From: Sphagnum compactum
Taxonomy: Eukaryota > Bryophyta > Sphagnopsida > Sphagnales
Assembly (NCBI GenBank): GCA_965153455.1
Contig: OZ234499.1
Span: forward strand, 19,092,271 to 19,156,270
Direction of reading: 5' to 3'
Length of the DNA: 64,000 bases
Shown one piece after another: positions 32,522 through 43,151 of this stretch. Each line of letters starts with the position of its first letter. Within the stretch, counting starts at the first letter, position 1. The notes below the pieces were generated by a model, which worked only from the letters and a program-made list of their open reading frames with translations, did not search any database and had not been told where the DNA came from. The position numbers and the translations under genes are program-made.

Positions 32522-32977
32522 ATGGGAGAACTCGAAGCCACCAACCTGACGGACATGCCCTCGCATGTTCGATCCAACATCCTTAAGTTTTTTTGGGCCG
32601 GGGAATACGATGCATGGGAATATAAGGAGAATGGTCGCGTTTTAATCGTTGACCTGCATAAGTTGCTTGCCCCTGCCACTGATGAGTGGGAAAAGCAAAT
32701 GCCCGACATTCTGGCCCATGTTTACCTTGGGGTGGTTGACCATCTCGTCATCCATGCATACATAGAAGCCAGAGAAAGAAATCGGTATAGCGGACGTTGT
32801 TATACATTGTATCACCCCATATACGTAGAATGGTTCCCAGAACTTGATAATCTGGTCCGCAATCCACCTCCGAACATGCTGGTGAGTGTTAAAACGCATG
32901 GTGACGACGTATGTGAAACGCATCCTGACGACATATATGAAACGCCTAGTGACGACATTGATGACAAGAACGAATAG
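32522..32977 (+). CDS. hypothetical protein, 151 aa
   Basis: 151 codons starting MGELEATNLTDMPSHVRSNI. A T-rich tract and AG (TTTTTTTCCAG) immediately precede the ATG, exactly as at a 3' splice site, so this is probably the last exon of a gene and the Met may be internal. The first 20 residues (LTDMPSHVRSNILKFFW) vaguely resemble an F-box-like helix; that is not strong enough for a call. The middle has conserved-looking aromatic residues (YLGVVDHLVIHAYIEARERN, YHPIYVEWFPELDNL). The C-terminus is three acidic repeats of the form HGDDVCET / HPDDIYET / PSDDIDD. No signal peptide or membrane helix. Neighbours are exon-like fragment 31735-31920 upstream and an SUV3-like pseudogene downstream on the same strand. 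Confidence 0.45.
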   Translation: MGELEATNLTDMPSHVRSNILKFFWAGEYDAWEYKENGRVLIVDLHKLLAPATDEWEKQMPDILAHVYLGVVDHLVIHAYIEARERNRYSGRCYTLYHPIYVEWFPELDNLVRNPPPNMLVSVKTHGDDVCETHPDDIYETPSDDIDDKNE

Positions 32978-33007
32978 ATTTGTCATCGTAATAGTAATCG
33001 TTCATTT

Positions 33008-33240
33008 TTGTCGGCATTGTGAGAAAAAATGCTTGTGATAGTTTTGTAGTTAATCTTTTTGCGAAGGATTGATTGCGATGTAGATACTTGATGCAAAAGC
33101 AATGAAAGCTCAAAAAAATGCAGATTGTTCATTGTTGTAAGAATTGTGAGAAAAATACTTGTAATGGCTTTGCAGTCAGTTTTTTTTTGTTTTGCACGCA
33201 TCAAGTGTAATTCTTTAGTGGAGAAACCAGTGAAGGCTCA
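33008..33240. repeat. degenerate ~125-bp tandem duplication
   Basis: Two diverged copies: ATTGTGAGAAAAAATGCTTG near 33016 and AATTGTGAGAAAAATACTTG near 33141. Each is followed by a T-rich stretch and CAATGAAAGCTCA / CAGTGAAGGCTCA. No coding content. Confidence 0.5.
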
Positions 33241-33659
33241 TGGCCCCACTGAATGTAGGATAGCTGTCACCCAGGGAAGTCAACTGGTCTACCATGCTCA
33301 TGGACACGCTACCTTTGAACTGCAATTCTTGACCAGTTGCAACTTTATCACCTGAGAGCAATATTGAATGTGACCTTGTTTTCCTTCGCCATTTGTTTGG
33401 CTTCTATAATCATGACTTTCTTTATTGATTACTTAGGTCAGTCTATAATGTTACATGTGTTTATGTCAATTTGTTTAGAAGGAGTATGTGCATACAATGA
33501 CCTTTGTGCCAATTCTATCATTTTTGAGATAGCATGGCTTCTTTTACAGATTCATTATGAGAGGGAGGGGGGGTTTGGACGGAGGAGGAGGGGGAAGGGT
33601 TTAGGGTAAAGTTTTTTTTCGTAAAGCTTTTTTTTCATTATTGAATGGCTAGTGAAGGG

Positions 33660-34446
33660 GGCCATGGGCTTTTACCAGATGCATACATTGAATTGAATGC
33701 TACGGGCAGGCAGCGCTCTTCAATGATGTGGCCAGTGGGTCGGATATTTTGGTGGCTAATGATGCTGTTGGGATGGGATTAAACCTTAATATTAGGCGCG
33801 TCACCTTCTCCACGCTTGAGAAATCTGATGGCACTTCTATGCGGGCTTTGACTGTGGCTGAAATCAAACAAAATTACAGGACACCTGTAGTGTTTGTATT
33901 CTTATTTCAAGATGCTAGTTGCTTTGGTTGTTTTTAGGTTGGTGGCAGTGCCTTCTTCAACCCTTGAATGAGTTCTTTGAACTATTATACGAAGCCTTCT
34001 TTGGGAAAACATACGGGATTATAATGCAGGATGTTTATGCATCAAGCACCCAGCAAATTGTTGCAGAGTTGAAGTTTGACTTGAGTGGAGGAGTGTTTTG
34101 TGTAGATCGAGCAGGCAGATATGGATCAAAGTTTCCAGAGGGTGCAGTAACATGTTTAGACAAAGAGGATCTTCCATTGCTCCACCACTCCCTCACTGCT
34201 CTGACACGCCCCCTTGAGGTGATGAACAATACCTGTATGAGGGCTTCGCCAAACAACAAAGGATTGATTCTGCTGTTTGAATCTCAGTCCTTGGCTAAAA
34301 AAGTCTCATGGTCTTGGTTGGTCATTCCTCAACTTGTTATGAAGAAAGAAATGACATGTAGAACTACCGGTGGTTTTTAAGGCTGCTGGACTCTTCCCAT
34401 CTTTTGATTTACTGGCCCTATATTCGGCATCACACCCAAATATGAC
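33660..34446 (+). pseudogene. SUV3-like ATP-dependent RNA helicase, partial and mutated
   Basis: Three exon blocks match the C-terminal half of the helicase core of SUV3/SUPV3L1, an organellar DExH-type RNA helicase of RNA turnover. Block 1 (33710-33871) reads [20 protein letters not shown] then GMGLNLNI to TVAEIKQ, covering helicase motif V. Block 2 (34106-34218) reads RAGRYGSKFPEGAVTCLDKE then DLPLLHH to RPLE, the motif VI region. Block 3 (34382-34446) reads AAGLFPSFDLLALYS. The intron between blocks 2 and 3 is canonical (GT at 34219, AG ending 34381) and phase 0, as in the protein family. Damage: the expected IAGRAGR is CVDRAGR (two codons explicable by C-to-T and G-to-A), no donor follows EIKQ, and upstream sequence is disrupted. 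The N-terminal ATPase motifs are absent, so this is a gene fragment. Confidence 0.75.
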
Positions 34447-35010
34447 ATTTTGTGCAGTCATGGTATTTTTTGAACTCTTTCTCATTGAGCTTTGTGTCCT
34501 TCGATGACCAATCAGACCCTGGGCTTATCTGCCTAACACAAGTGTGAATACCAATGTTTCAAATATTGCACTATCTCACTTGATTATGGTGGTGGGTCTT
34601 TCTTTTGTTTTTTGGTTATATGCTAATTAACGGGAGCATCAAGGTGCTAGATTGATCAATATCTGGTTCTTGAGCATGGCTTAAGCATAGATGTATCTCT
34701 GAAGCATCCTGATCGACATGTGTCGTTCCTTGTTGTAAAACTGAAATTTGAGGATGCAACTTTCATATTAGTTAAGTCTATATTTATATGTGACTAAAAT
34801 ATATTATCGAGTGCACACCTCTAACATTGCTCAAAATAATTGTTGCACATTCTTGCACGGTAATTACGATTTCAAAAAACATCTCACCCGGAATGCCGAA
34901 TCCGTGAGCACGGCTATCGCAGCACAAATTTATATTATAATTTCGAAACCAAAAAAACGACTCAGCCATTCTTCAATAGGAAGATACCTTTACCAAATAA
35001 ATATCAAACA
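34447..35010. other. intergenic, leads into 334-bp array
   Basis: No gene recognised. AT-rich from 34740. The last 30 bp before 35041 (AAACGGTGAGAAATTTAAG and TTCA) are already the 3' end of a 334-bp repeat unit, so the array begins with a partial unit. Confidence 0.5.
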
Positions 35011-37900
35011 AACGGTGAGAAATTTAAGATGACAGGTTCATGAGGTTCTATTTTTTGAAAATCGAAGGTGAACACCTCCTGAACGCTAATTGGCCCGTAC
35101 AGACCGCGAACGGTCTGCAATGCCATACAGCCCATGCCAATTGGCCCGTACAGACTGCGAGCATCACTGATCGAGCGGTCTGTAATGCCATACAGCCGGT
35201 CAGGAGGTGTGCATCCGCGATAATTAAAAAACATGCCACACTTTACAGAAAAGGACACACTACAAAGGGGAGAGTTGGATGATCAAGCAAACCCGACCTT
35301 CCCTCAAGAACACAAGGTTGACAAATACGGAGGGGAACCATACAAACGGTGAGAAATTTAAGGTGATGAGTTCATGAGGTTCCATTTTTTAAGAATCGAA
35401 GGTGAACACCTCTTAAACGCTAATTGGCCCGTACAGACCGCGAACGGTCTGCAATGCCATACAGCCCACGCCAATTGGCCCGTACAGACCGCGATCATCA
35501 CTGATCGAGCGATCTGTAATGCCATACAGCCGATCAGGAGGTGTGCATCCGCAATAATTAAAAAACATGGCACACTTTACAGAAAAGGGCACACTAAAAA
35601 GGGGAGAGTTGGATGATCAAACAAACCCGACCTTCCCTCAAGAACACAAGGTTGACAAATACGGAGGGGAACCATACAAATGGTGAGAAATTTAAGGTGA
35701 GGGGTTCATGAGGTTTCATTTTTTAAGAATCGAAGGTGAACACCTCTTGAACGCTAATTGGCCCGTACAGATCGCGAACGGTCTGTAATGCCATACAGCC
35801 CACGCCAATTGGCCTGTACAGACCGCGATCATCACTGATCGAGCGATCTGTAATGCCATACAGCCGGTGAGGAGGTGTGCATCCGCGATAAATAAAAAAC
35901 ATGCCACACTTTTTAGAAAAGGATACACTAAAAAGGGGAGAGTTGGATGATCAAGCAAACCCGACCTTCCCTCAAGAACACAAGGTTGACAAATACGGAA
36001 GGGAACCATACAAACGGTGAAAAATTTAAGGTGAGGGGTTCATGAGGTTTCATTTTTTAAGAATCGAAGGTGAACACCTCTTAAACGCTAATTGGCCCGT
36101 ATAGACCGTGAACGGTCTGCAATGCCATACAGCCCACGCCAATTGGCCCGTACAGACCGCGATCATCACTGATCGAGCGGTCTGTAATGTCATACAACCG
36201 GTCAAGAGGTGTGCATCCGCGATAAATAAAAAACATGCCACACTTTACAGAAAAGGACACACTAAAAAGGGGAGAGTTGGATGATCAAACAAACCTGACC
36301 TTCCCTCAAGAACACAAGGTTGACAAATACGGAGGGGAACCATACAAATGGTGAGAAATTTAAGGTGAGGGGTTCATAGCTTGTCAATTCTTCCTAGTCT
36401 ATCCCGGGACTTCTAGCACACAACCCACACAAAGTGGTTAGTGCATAGTTGGAGCACCTTTGGTGCTAGGACGAGCCACGGGCAACACGGACACACAAGA
36501 CTCACCACGGCCCGGACTTGGGGGAAGCCACCACCTTCCCCCTTATAGTATACTCTGCAGCTCTCCACGGAGGCTACATCCAAATGGCTATTTTTCCCGG
36601 GACTCCCGCGTGGGAGTCCCGAAATCGCGCCAAATGCGACTCCCGCGACTTTGGAGCCCCATAACTTTGCGAGCAGACCTCGGATCGCGATGCGGTCTGA
36701 AGCAAAGTTGTAGCTCTCGTCGAGAGCTTTCCAACGATATGTGGCACGTCCTCTGCAGCCTAGTATTTCGGGTCGATTCCCGACTTTTAGTGGTCGGGAG
36801 TCAAAACTGGCAGACTCCCGGGAATTCGACTCCCGATCCTTCCTTCTTTTGGCCATAACTTGTGTTTCAGATGTCCAAATGAGCTATGCGAGCCCATTTT
36901 AGATATCTACGCTTCAAGAGCTTTCCAATGATATAAAGAACGCCACAAGACATTGAGGTTTGACACCTGCAATTGCTCTCTGAAGTTTTGGGAGTCCACC
37001 GGGACTCCATCTCCCCAAAGTGGGAGTTGCCTTGGGAGTGTGAGTGTTCACTCCCTCACACTCCCTCACACTTTCTTACACTCCCGGGAGTGTGATGTGA
37101 CTCCCGGGCTTTCTCTTGCCTTGGCTCCCGGGCTTCCTCTTGGTTTAACTCCCGAGCAACCTCTTGGTTTAACTCCCGAGCAACCTTTTGGTTTAACTCC
37201 CGGGTTTCCTCTTGACCCGCAACCTTATAACCCCTTTGCCTTTGGTCCCGGGCCCAAAGCTAGGGTTGCGACATGAGGTTTCATTTTTTAAGAATCGAAG
37301 GTGAACACCTCTTAAACGCTAATTGGCCCGTACAGACCGCGAACGGTCTGCAATGCCATACAGCCCACGCCAATTGGCCCGTACAGACCGCGATCATTAT
37401 TGATCGAGCGGTCTGTAATGCCATACAGCCGATCAGGAGGTGTGCATCCACGATAATTAAAAAACATGGCACACTTTACAGAAAAGGGCACACTAAAAAG
37501 GGGAGAATTGGATGATCAAACAAACCCGACCTTCCCTCAAGAACACAAGGTTGACAAATACGGAGGGGAACCATACAGACGGTGAAAAATTTAAGGTGAG
37601 GGGTTCACGAGGTTTCATTTTTTAAGAATCGAAGGTGAACACCTCTTGAACGCTAATTGGCCCGTACAGATCGCGAACGATCTACAATGCCATACAGCCC
37701 ACGCCAATTGGCCCATACAGACCGCGATCATCACTGATCGAGCGGTCTGTAATGCCATACAGCCGGTCAAGAGGTGTGCATCCGCGATAAATAAAAAACA
37801 TGCCACACTTTTTAGAAAAGGACACACTAAAAAAAGGAGAGTTGGATGATCAAGCAAACGCGACCTTCCTTCAGGAACACGGGGTTGACAAATACGGAGG
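35011..37900. repeat. 334-bp tandem array, six units, with nested inverted repeats
   Basis: Units begin TGAGGTT at 35041, 35375, 35709, 36043, 37274 and 37608 (CGAGGTT in the last). Spacing is exactly 334 bp in every uninterrupted interval. The 897-bp LTR-derived insert 36377-37273 sits precisely between units 4 and 5. Each unit contains two sub-repeats of AATTGGCCCGTACAGACCGC. A perfect hairpin CAGACCG-CGAA-CGGTCTG occurs (35434-35451 in unit 2), then a second stem ACAGACCGC...GCGGTCTGT enclosing GATCA-TTAT-TGATC (37383-37416 in unit 5), all inside an outer ACACCTC...GAGGTGT pair. An ~80-codon plus frame and a ~63-codon minus frame recur in most units but mostly reflect the palindromes. The unit may be a satellite or a structured transcript; function unknown. 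Confidence 0.92.
36377..37273 (-). mobile_element. rearranged type II LTR fragment inside the 334-bp array
   Basis: The right end is the intact LTR start (TGTCGCAACCCTAGC on the minus strand, from 37273). Sequence follows type II LTR to about 36420. The leftmost ~44 bp (36378-36421, AGCTTGTCAATTCTTCC to CTAGCACAC) are the same LTR in the opposite orientation, so the left tip is a fold-back inversion. The last ~120 bp of the LTR are missing. Array sequence continues across the insert with no base lost and no visible target duplication (GGTTCA | TGAGG). Confidence 0.88.
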
Positions 37901-37908
37901 TCACATAC

Positions 37909-37989
37909 CAAGCATTGCCGAAGAAGCTCTGAGATCATCAAATGCCCAACCTTACTTCTCCTCACGGGTTCGAATGGGTCCTTGGACAA
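37909..37989 (-). pseudogene. orphan minus-strand exon, 27 codons
   Basis: On the minus strand a long pyrimidine tract ending CTTCCTCCTCAG precedes 81 bp. These encode Leu-Ser-Lys-Asp-Pro-Phe-Glu-Pro-Val, then RRSKVGHLMISELLRQCL, followed by the strong donor GTATGTGA. Both splice sites are textbook and the exon is phase 0. The family is not recognised. Its donor points into the 334-bp array, so the downstream exon must lie beyond the array or be lost. A weaker candidate exon on the same strand (about 38250-38175, WLVVEGGQQPARYQDELEVL) lies upstream, but its donor phase does not fit directly. Confidence 0.4.
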
Positions 37990-38502
37990 CTGAGGAGGAA
38001 GAGGAAGAGCAGGCCAGATTCACTCTTATAATAATACTTTAGTGTAGCTTCACCTCGAATCTCTGTTTTCACATAATCCTGGTGAGGCCACCTTCACCAG
38101 TGTCGCCAGAGACTTTCAACAAAGTTATAGGTAGTACTGAAGTCCCGAAAAGAGGGAGGGCAGAAACAACTCACATTTCCCTTAAAACCTCAAGCTCATC
38201 TTGATATCTCGCCGGCTGCTGTCCTCCCTCGACTACCAGCCAGTTCAACTATTTGAAACGAGCTAATAAAGCCAGCACATCTACTTTCGTCAACTGCTAA
38301 ATTTGAACTCGAGCAATCAATGTTCTACAGGTCAAGATGCCTTTTAAATGCATTTCTCCAATGCAACCACAAGTGGGAAGCATTGCTCACGTACACCCTC
38401 GACACTATGCAGACTTCTCTCAGCTCCACAAGCATATGGTAGCAGCTGACAGGAAACTCAAAAGAAATCAAACAGCTAGATGGGAATGTTGTACCATCCT
38501 AC

Positions 38503-39818
38503 CTGTCTCTCAAGTAGAACATCTCCTTATGTATTGACCCCACAGCCTCCTCCAACTGCCTGGGCTGAAGCTCCATTCCCTGCACTCAAATTGAAAGCCC
38601 AAAAGCAAATTACCTTGAGCTGACATGATTGAGGAGCAAATGACACCCTCGCTTGCTCGTTTTGACTTTTCTAGCAGAACAGGCACTTGGACAATGAAAA
38701 CTGCCATGCAAACAAAGAAGAGAACACTAGAATGATACTATTGATTTGAAAAGAAAAACTTGCACGGCTATAATTACAGGCCACACATCCAGCTTCTCTT
38801 TCTTGGCGATGGATACCCAATCTTTTGCCCCAACGCCTGTCTTCCAGTCAAGTGCAAGATTGAGATGGACATTCGGGTGTGCACTCTGCAACCAGAAGCA
38901 GGCCACATACTTTCCTGACTCCTTCGATGTGAATGCAAACTGTCCTGAATGCACATTCTCCAGAGGATGCAACTGCTTTCCGCGTGGTGATGTCACCTGC
39001 AATACTAAATCCAATTCGGCCATGCAGCCCAAGATTGGCCAGTATCTGGAAAAGGCTGCCACTGTAATGACCATGCTAACACCTACCATCAGACAATATC
39101 AGCTCAAAACTAAAGAATCCAGGACAGATCTCTTAGGTTAGTAAGTCTGTTCCGAAGGAAGACAATCCGATCATTGATCCTTCAGCAAGGTCTTTAGCTC
39201 CAGTGAAACGAAGCTGACGTTTCCAAGCTCTGTCTGAAGAACAAACCATGACACACAATACACAGAATGCGGACTCAATCGATCCATACAACTTTGAGAT
39301 TCACAAGGCTCAGGTCCAGTGGCTACAGAAAATACCATCCGCGTCCCTCTAAGAGCCAGCGAGAGTAAGAACTACCTTCCCAGGGTCTCACAAATCCTGC
39401 TAAAACTGGTAAATAAATAATTGCAGGAGCTCAAGTGGCAATGACCGCCTCGATCGCAGCACCGACCACAACACCGATCGCTCTCATTTACAAGGGGGAA
39501 AAAAAAAGCCACAACATAAACACATAGACAGAGACCCGAAAAAAAAAGACGAAAAACAAGCAATGCGAGAGAGACAGAGAGAATGCGAACCTTAGCGGTT
39601 GCACTAAGGCCTAAACCTGGGAAGTGGAGATGACCTTGTAATCACCGACGACGAGAACATCACTCAGAATCTCCTCCGCAATACAATGCACTTGGTGGTC
39701 CTGCCAGTCACCTCCAACTGCAATCCTTCCACTACAGGCCAGGCTTGCACAGCAGCAGCAACAGCAAAAGCAGCAGCAGGAGGAGTGGACTTGCAGACAA
39801 CAAGAGCTTGGCATCCAT
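38503..39818 (-). pseudogene. p24-delta family (emp24/GOLD) cargo receptor, damaged and incomplete
   Basis: p24 proteins are small type I membrane cargo receptors of COPI/COPII vesicles between ER and Golgi. Exon 2 (38996-38787, 70 codons, phase 0) encodes the end of the GOLD domain: VTSPRGKQLH, GQFAFTSKESGKYVACFW, LDWKTGVGAKDW, AKKEKLD. Exon 3 (38579-38503) encodes GMELQPRQLEEAVGSIHKEM and FYLRDR, the coiled-coil segment. The GT-AG sites join them in phase. Exon 1 (39818 to 39617) offers a Leu-rich signal peptide from ATG 39818 (MDAKLLLSASPLLLLL), then LQLEVTG, then KCIAEEILSDVLVVGDYKVI. These lie in three different frames: a TAG ends the signal-peptide frame and a five-base ATTGT duplication separates the other two. 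The exon for the transmembrane helix and cytosolic tail is not found downstream. Either a pseudogene or a sequence with errors in exon 1. Confidence 0.7.
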
Positions 39819-39829
39819 GACAGGATCTG

Positions 39830-42800
39830 GCGCGAGGAAGGACGCCGACAGCTGCTTTACCAATACGATCAAGTTGTACACTAAAAACTCCCTGAGCATC
39901 TACAACTAAATACAACATAATACTCCCGGAGATGAGAAGGCAAACCTTGAGGAAGCCCCGCAGCAGCACACGCCATGATCATAGATCGTCCACACTCACC
40001 GATGCGATCCAAAAACCTAAAAAAACACTCATTCCTACTGCTGCTCTTCTCTCTCTCTCTCTCTCTCGATGATACTTACTACACAGCTCCAAAAGGGGCT
40101 CTCGAAGGCGGCACCAGGGGAACCAAAACGACCGTCGTCAATCCAGTGCCATGAAGAGAGAGAGAGAGGGCGAGCGACCGAGCGTCCGAGGCGAGCTCCC
40201 TTTGTGAGCGACCGACCGAGCGTCTGAGGCGAGCTCCCTCTGCGAGCGAGCGAGAGAGGGAGGAGAAAGAAGGCGAGAAGCAAGAACGGCCATTTGCTAC
40301 CTGTCGGTAAAACTCACACACGCTGGTGGCAGGCAAGGCCACCTTCAGTTAAGCTAACGGACCTACTACCATTCCAGTCCAATTAACAATTAACTAGCTG
40401 CAAACGGAATCATGTACCTTTATGTGGCCACAGTGAACGAGCACCCACCAGCGCACCATCCACTGGATGCCCGTTATATACTCAGTTATGGATGAACCTC
40501 AAACTGGGTTAACGTTTGGTTTCACCTCGGTAACCAATTGTGTAGGAAATAGCTCTCATACATAGGTAGGTAGGTAGGTAGGAAAATAGGTAATTACTAG
40601 TTGAGTAGATGGTTCATACATGGGAAAGGGCTGTTTTTACTACCTACCTAATAACAACCTGCTTGTGGGTTGTTAGTAGGTAGGTAGAAAAAAAAGGGCA
40701 ACTGAGCTAACTACCATGGTTAGCTATGGAACTGGAGCCCAACAGAAAACTGCTTCTTGAACACTTATCATTCATCCGTCATGCTGCATTGGCAGTTGCT
40801 AGTTCACTGTGGCCCCTTGATGTACCTTACTATCTTACTACTTACCCCCCAGCGAAAATTACTAAACGAGGTACTAACTGAACCAGGACTCTTGACGGGT
40901 GCCGGTTAGCAGGTGATGAGCAGAGGCGGGAAACTTGAAACCCGTTAACTTCCCCCGTCCGCGGCCGCGCCTTCGCCCGTGCGGCCCATTTCTGGGCGCA
41001 TTGACCGATGGACCTGCTTTGTCCGACCGGCATGGCAACAAATTTGTCCCCATTTGGGCCCCACCACACAGGAGCTGACACGTCGTTATTTGGCCTTTCG
41101 AATTAGCCATTTGTAGCTGACCTTTTTAGTTGTACGTTCAATTTTATCGCCCAATGAGAACGCGCCAAGAAGTTGTGCGCCTCCAGATCGAGGAGTCCAC
41201 CAGACTGGCACCAATGAGAAGGCGGCACCTGGGTTTGAACAAATGGGCTTTTTTTAGGTCGTTGGGTTTCTATCTCCCTTGCTGGCTGTGTGTGAAAAGG
41301 GATTCAAATAGTTTCGCATTCAATTTGGGTAGGTAAGTGTGCCCTGGATGGGCACGCAATTGACTCGACGGAAAAGTGCGGGGTATCCTGGGATTTCATG
41401 GCCTAGGGGAAAAAATCATTTTTAAGGGTGAGGGCCAATCAACCTGCGCCAAATCAGCAAAAAAGACCCCCCTTTGGCGCCATCTTAGATGGGAGGTTGC
41501 CCATTCGAAAGGTGTAAAAGGCTGAAAAATCAAAAGCCCGCGAACAAGTAAACAAATACTTACGAGTTCGCACATAGGGAACACATAGATGATGAGGGCA
41601 AATTTTTTTGAACTGATGGACTGGGGTTAATTATGAACTGCCACTTCGGTTAGTTTTATTGGCATCACTTTTGGCCATCTCCCATTATTTGGCCCCTTTT
41701 TGACCCCATTCATGAATAAATTGCCTTTGTTACACTTGCCAGTTCTTGAGTAGTACCGTTTTATGGTAAGTGAATGTGAAACGTGTTAAAATTTGGCATC
41801 GAGCAACGTCTAGGGGCTTGGGGGTTGGCAATCAAGCCTTTGCTTCTCATCAAATCTGGGTAGTTCAAAACGGGCTTTTGGCCAGCTCTTTGTGAGGCCA
41901 AATTTGGCTCTTGACCAGATTTGTGACGGGAAGAACCAAATAGGTATAGGTCAATTGGAAGGGAAAATGTTCCCTCCCCCCCCCTTCCTATGGGCCTTTG
42001 AGCTTTATGACCGCTTGACCCTAAACCCTCTTTCTTTTCACTCCCATCCTCTTTTCTTGTGTTTTGTTGTCATAAAGTTTGGTGGGTTTACATCATTCGT
42101 CTATGGACATGGGGAAACCCATCCTATCACCTTTGCTGGACGTGTTCATGTTAGGAGTTCCCTCTTTAATGGTGATTGTCAATTGAGTTTGCGTCTAATG
42201 AATGATACATTGTCAACGTCAGTAGTGAGAGAGAGATATTTAGATGGATGAATAATTTTAAGGTAAGCTTTCATTTATGTGATACTTTTAAGGTAGGTTT
42301 TAATACACATGGACCTCCAACATTTATTCTACATGCAAAAGGATATGCTTTGCATTTCATGCTAGCAAAATATTCAGGAATTCATTGAATTTGCTCTTGA
42401 TTTTAAGGACCAGTTTTTGGTAGTAGGTCTTCACTAATATGTAAGTTGTTTCTACCAGGGAAATTTGCAAAAACTTGGAATATAAATATATATTTGAAAT
42501 GAATTAAAACTGCCCCCTTTTGTGGAAGAGCCCGACGCTCATTTATAAAGCTCCCCCCAAGGAGCCGTTGAGGAGGCTCGCGCCACCCAAACCAAAACCG
42601 AAGCCCGACGAAACGTTGGAATTTTCCCTGAAGTCATCCCATCTTTGGGCCTTTGTTCACCCCCCCCATCCCCTCTTCGAGGGAGGTCGCAAAGAAAGGA
42701 GATTTGATTAAATCTGGGTACAAAATGCTAAAACCCAGCATTTAATGCACAAGGTTCGAGGTAATTATGGTAGCGGTACACGAGGAGCAGCGAAAATGCA

Positions 42801-43151
42801 TCCAACAACAGTGGAGGCTTCAGGAAAAGGGGAAGACGGGGTCAAACCCGGATGAAACTCTGTCGAGCACAGAAAGTGGTGCGTTTTAGAGTTTGACCCC
42901 CAATTGAAGGCCAATGTACTTTTTTGGAGGTTTTTCTTTGATCTCACCCGGTTTTCGTCCAAACTCGACGGTACTGGTGCCGTGTTTCCCTGAGTTTGCG
43001 GAAAACACTGCGAAACACCCTGAAAACTGGTGCCCGCATGTTTTAATACCCCGTCAAAAAATGATTCAACTGATACATTCCGAGGTTTTTAAAAAGTCGG
43101 TTTCCAATGGGAGAAAACGGACGGGCAGGTCATCTATGTGTGGGAAAACCT
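39830..43151. other. p24 upstream region and intergenic DNA
   Basis: 40046-40067 is a CT microsatellite. 40155-40260 holds GA-rich DNA with two copies of a ~37-bp unit ending GAGGCGAGCTCCCT; both resemble a 5' UTR/promoter of the p24 gene. 40563-40582 is (TAGG)5. 40920-41050 is a CpG-rich patch with GCGGCCGC. The 119-codon frame 41892-42251 and the 63-codon frame 42520-42711 have some codon-like texture but no recognisable family. Confidence 0.45.
40640..40687. repeat. 20-bp inverted repeat (hairpin) with TAGG repeats
   Basis: CTACCTACCTAATAACAACC at 40640-40659 faces GGTTGTTAGTAGGTAGGTAG at 40668-40687. There is a single mismatch and an 8-base loop. The arms are built on the same TAGG word as the microsatellite 60 bp upstream. 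Confidence 0.8.

Noticed and set aside
35011-37900. CRISPR-like or repeated-gene interpretation of the 334-bp array
   Set aside because: Units are long and contiguous without unique spacers, and the genome is eukaryotic. The recurrent ~80-codon frame mirrors internal sub-repeats and palindromes and is not a convincing protein.
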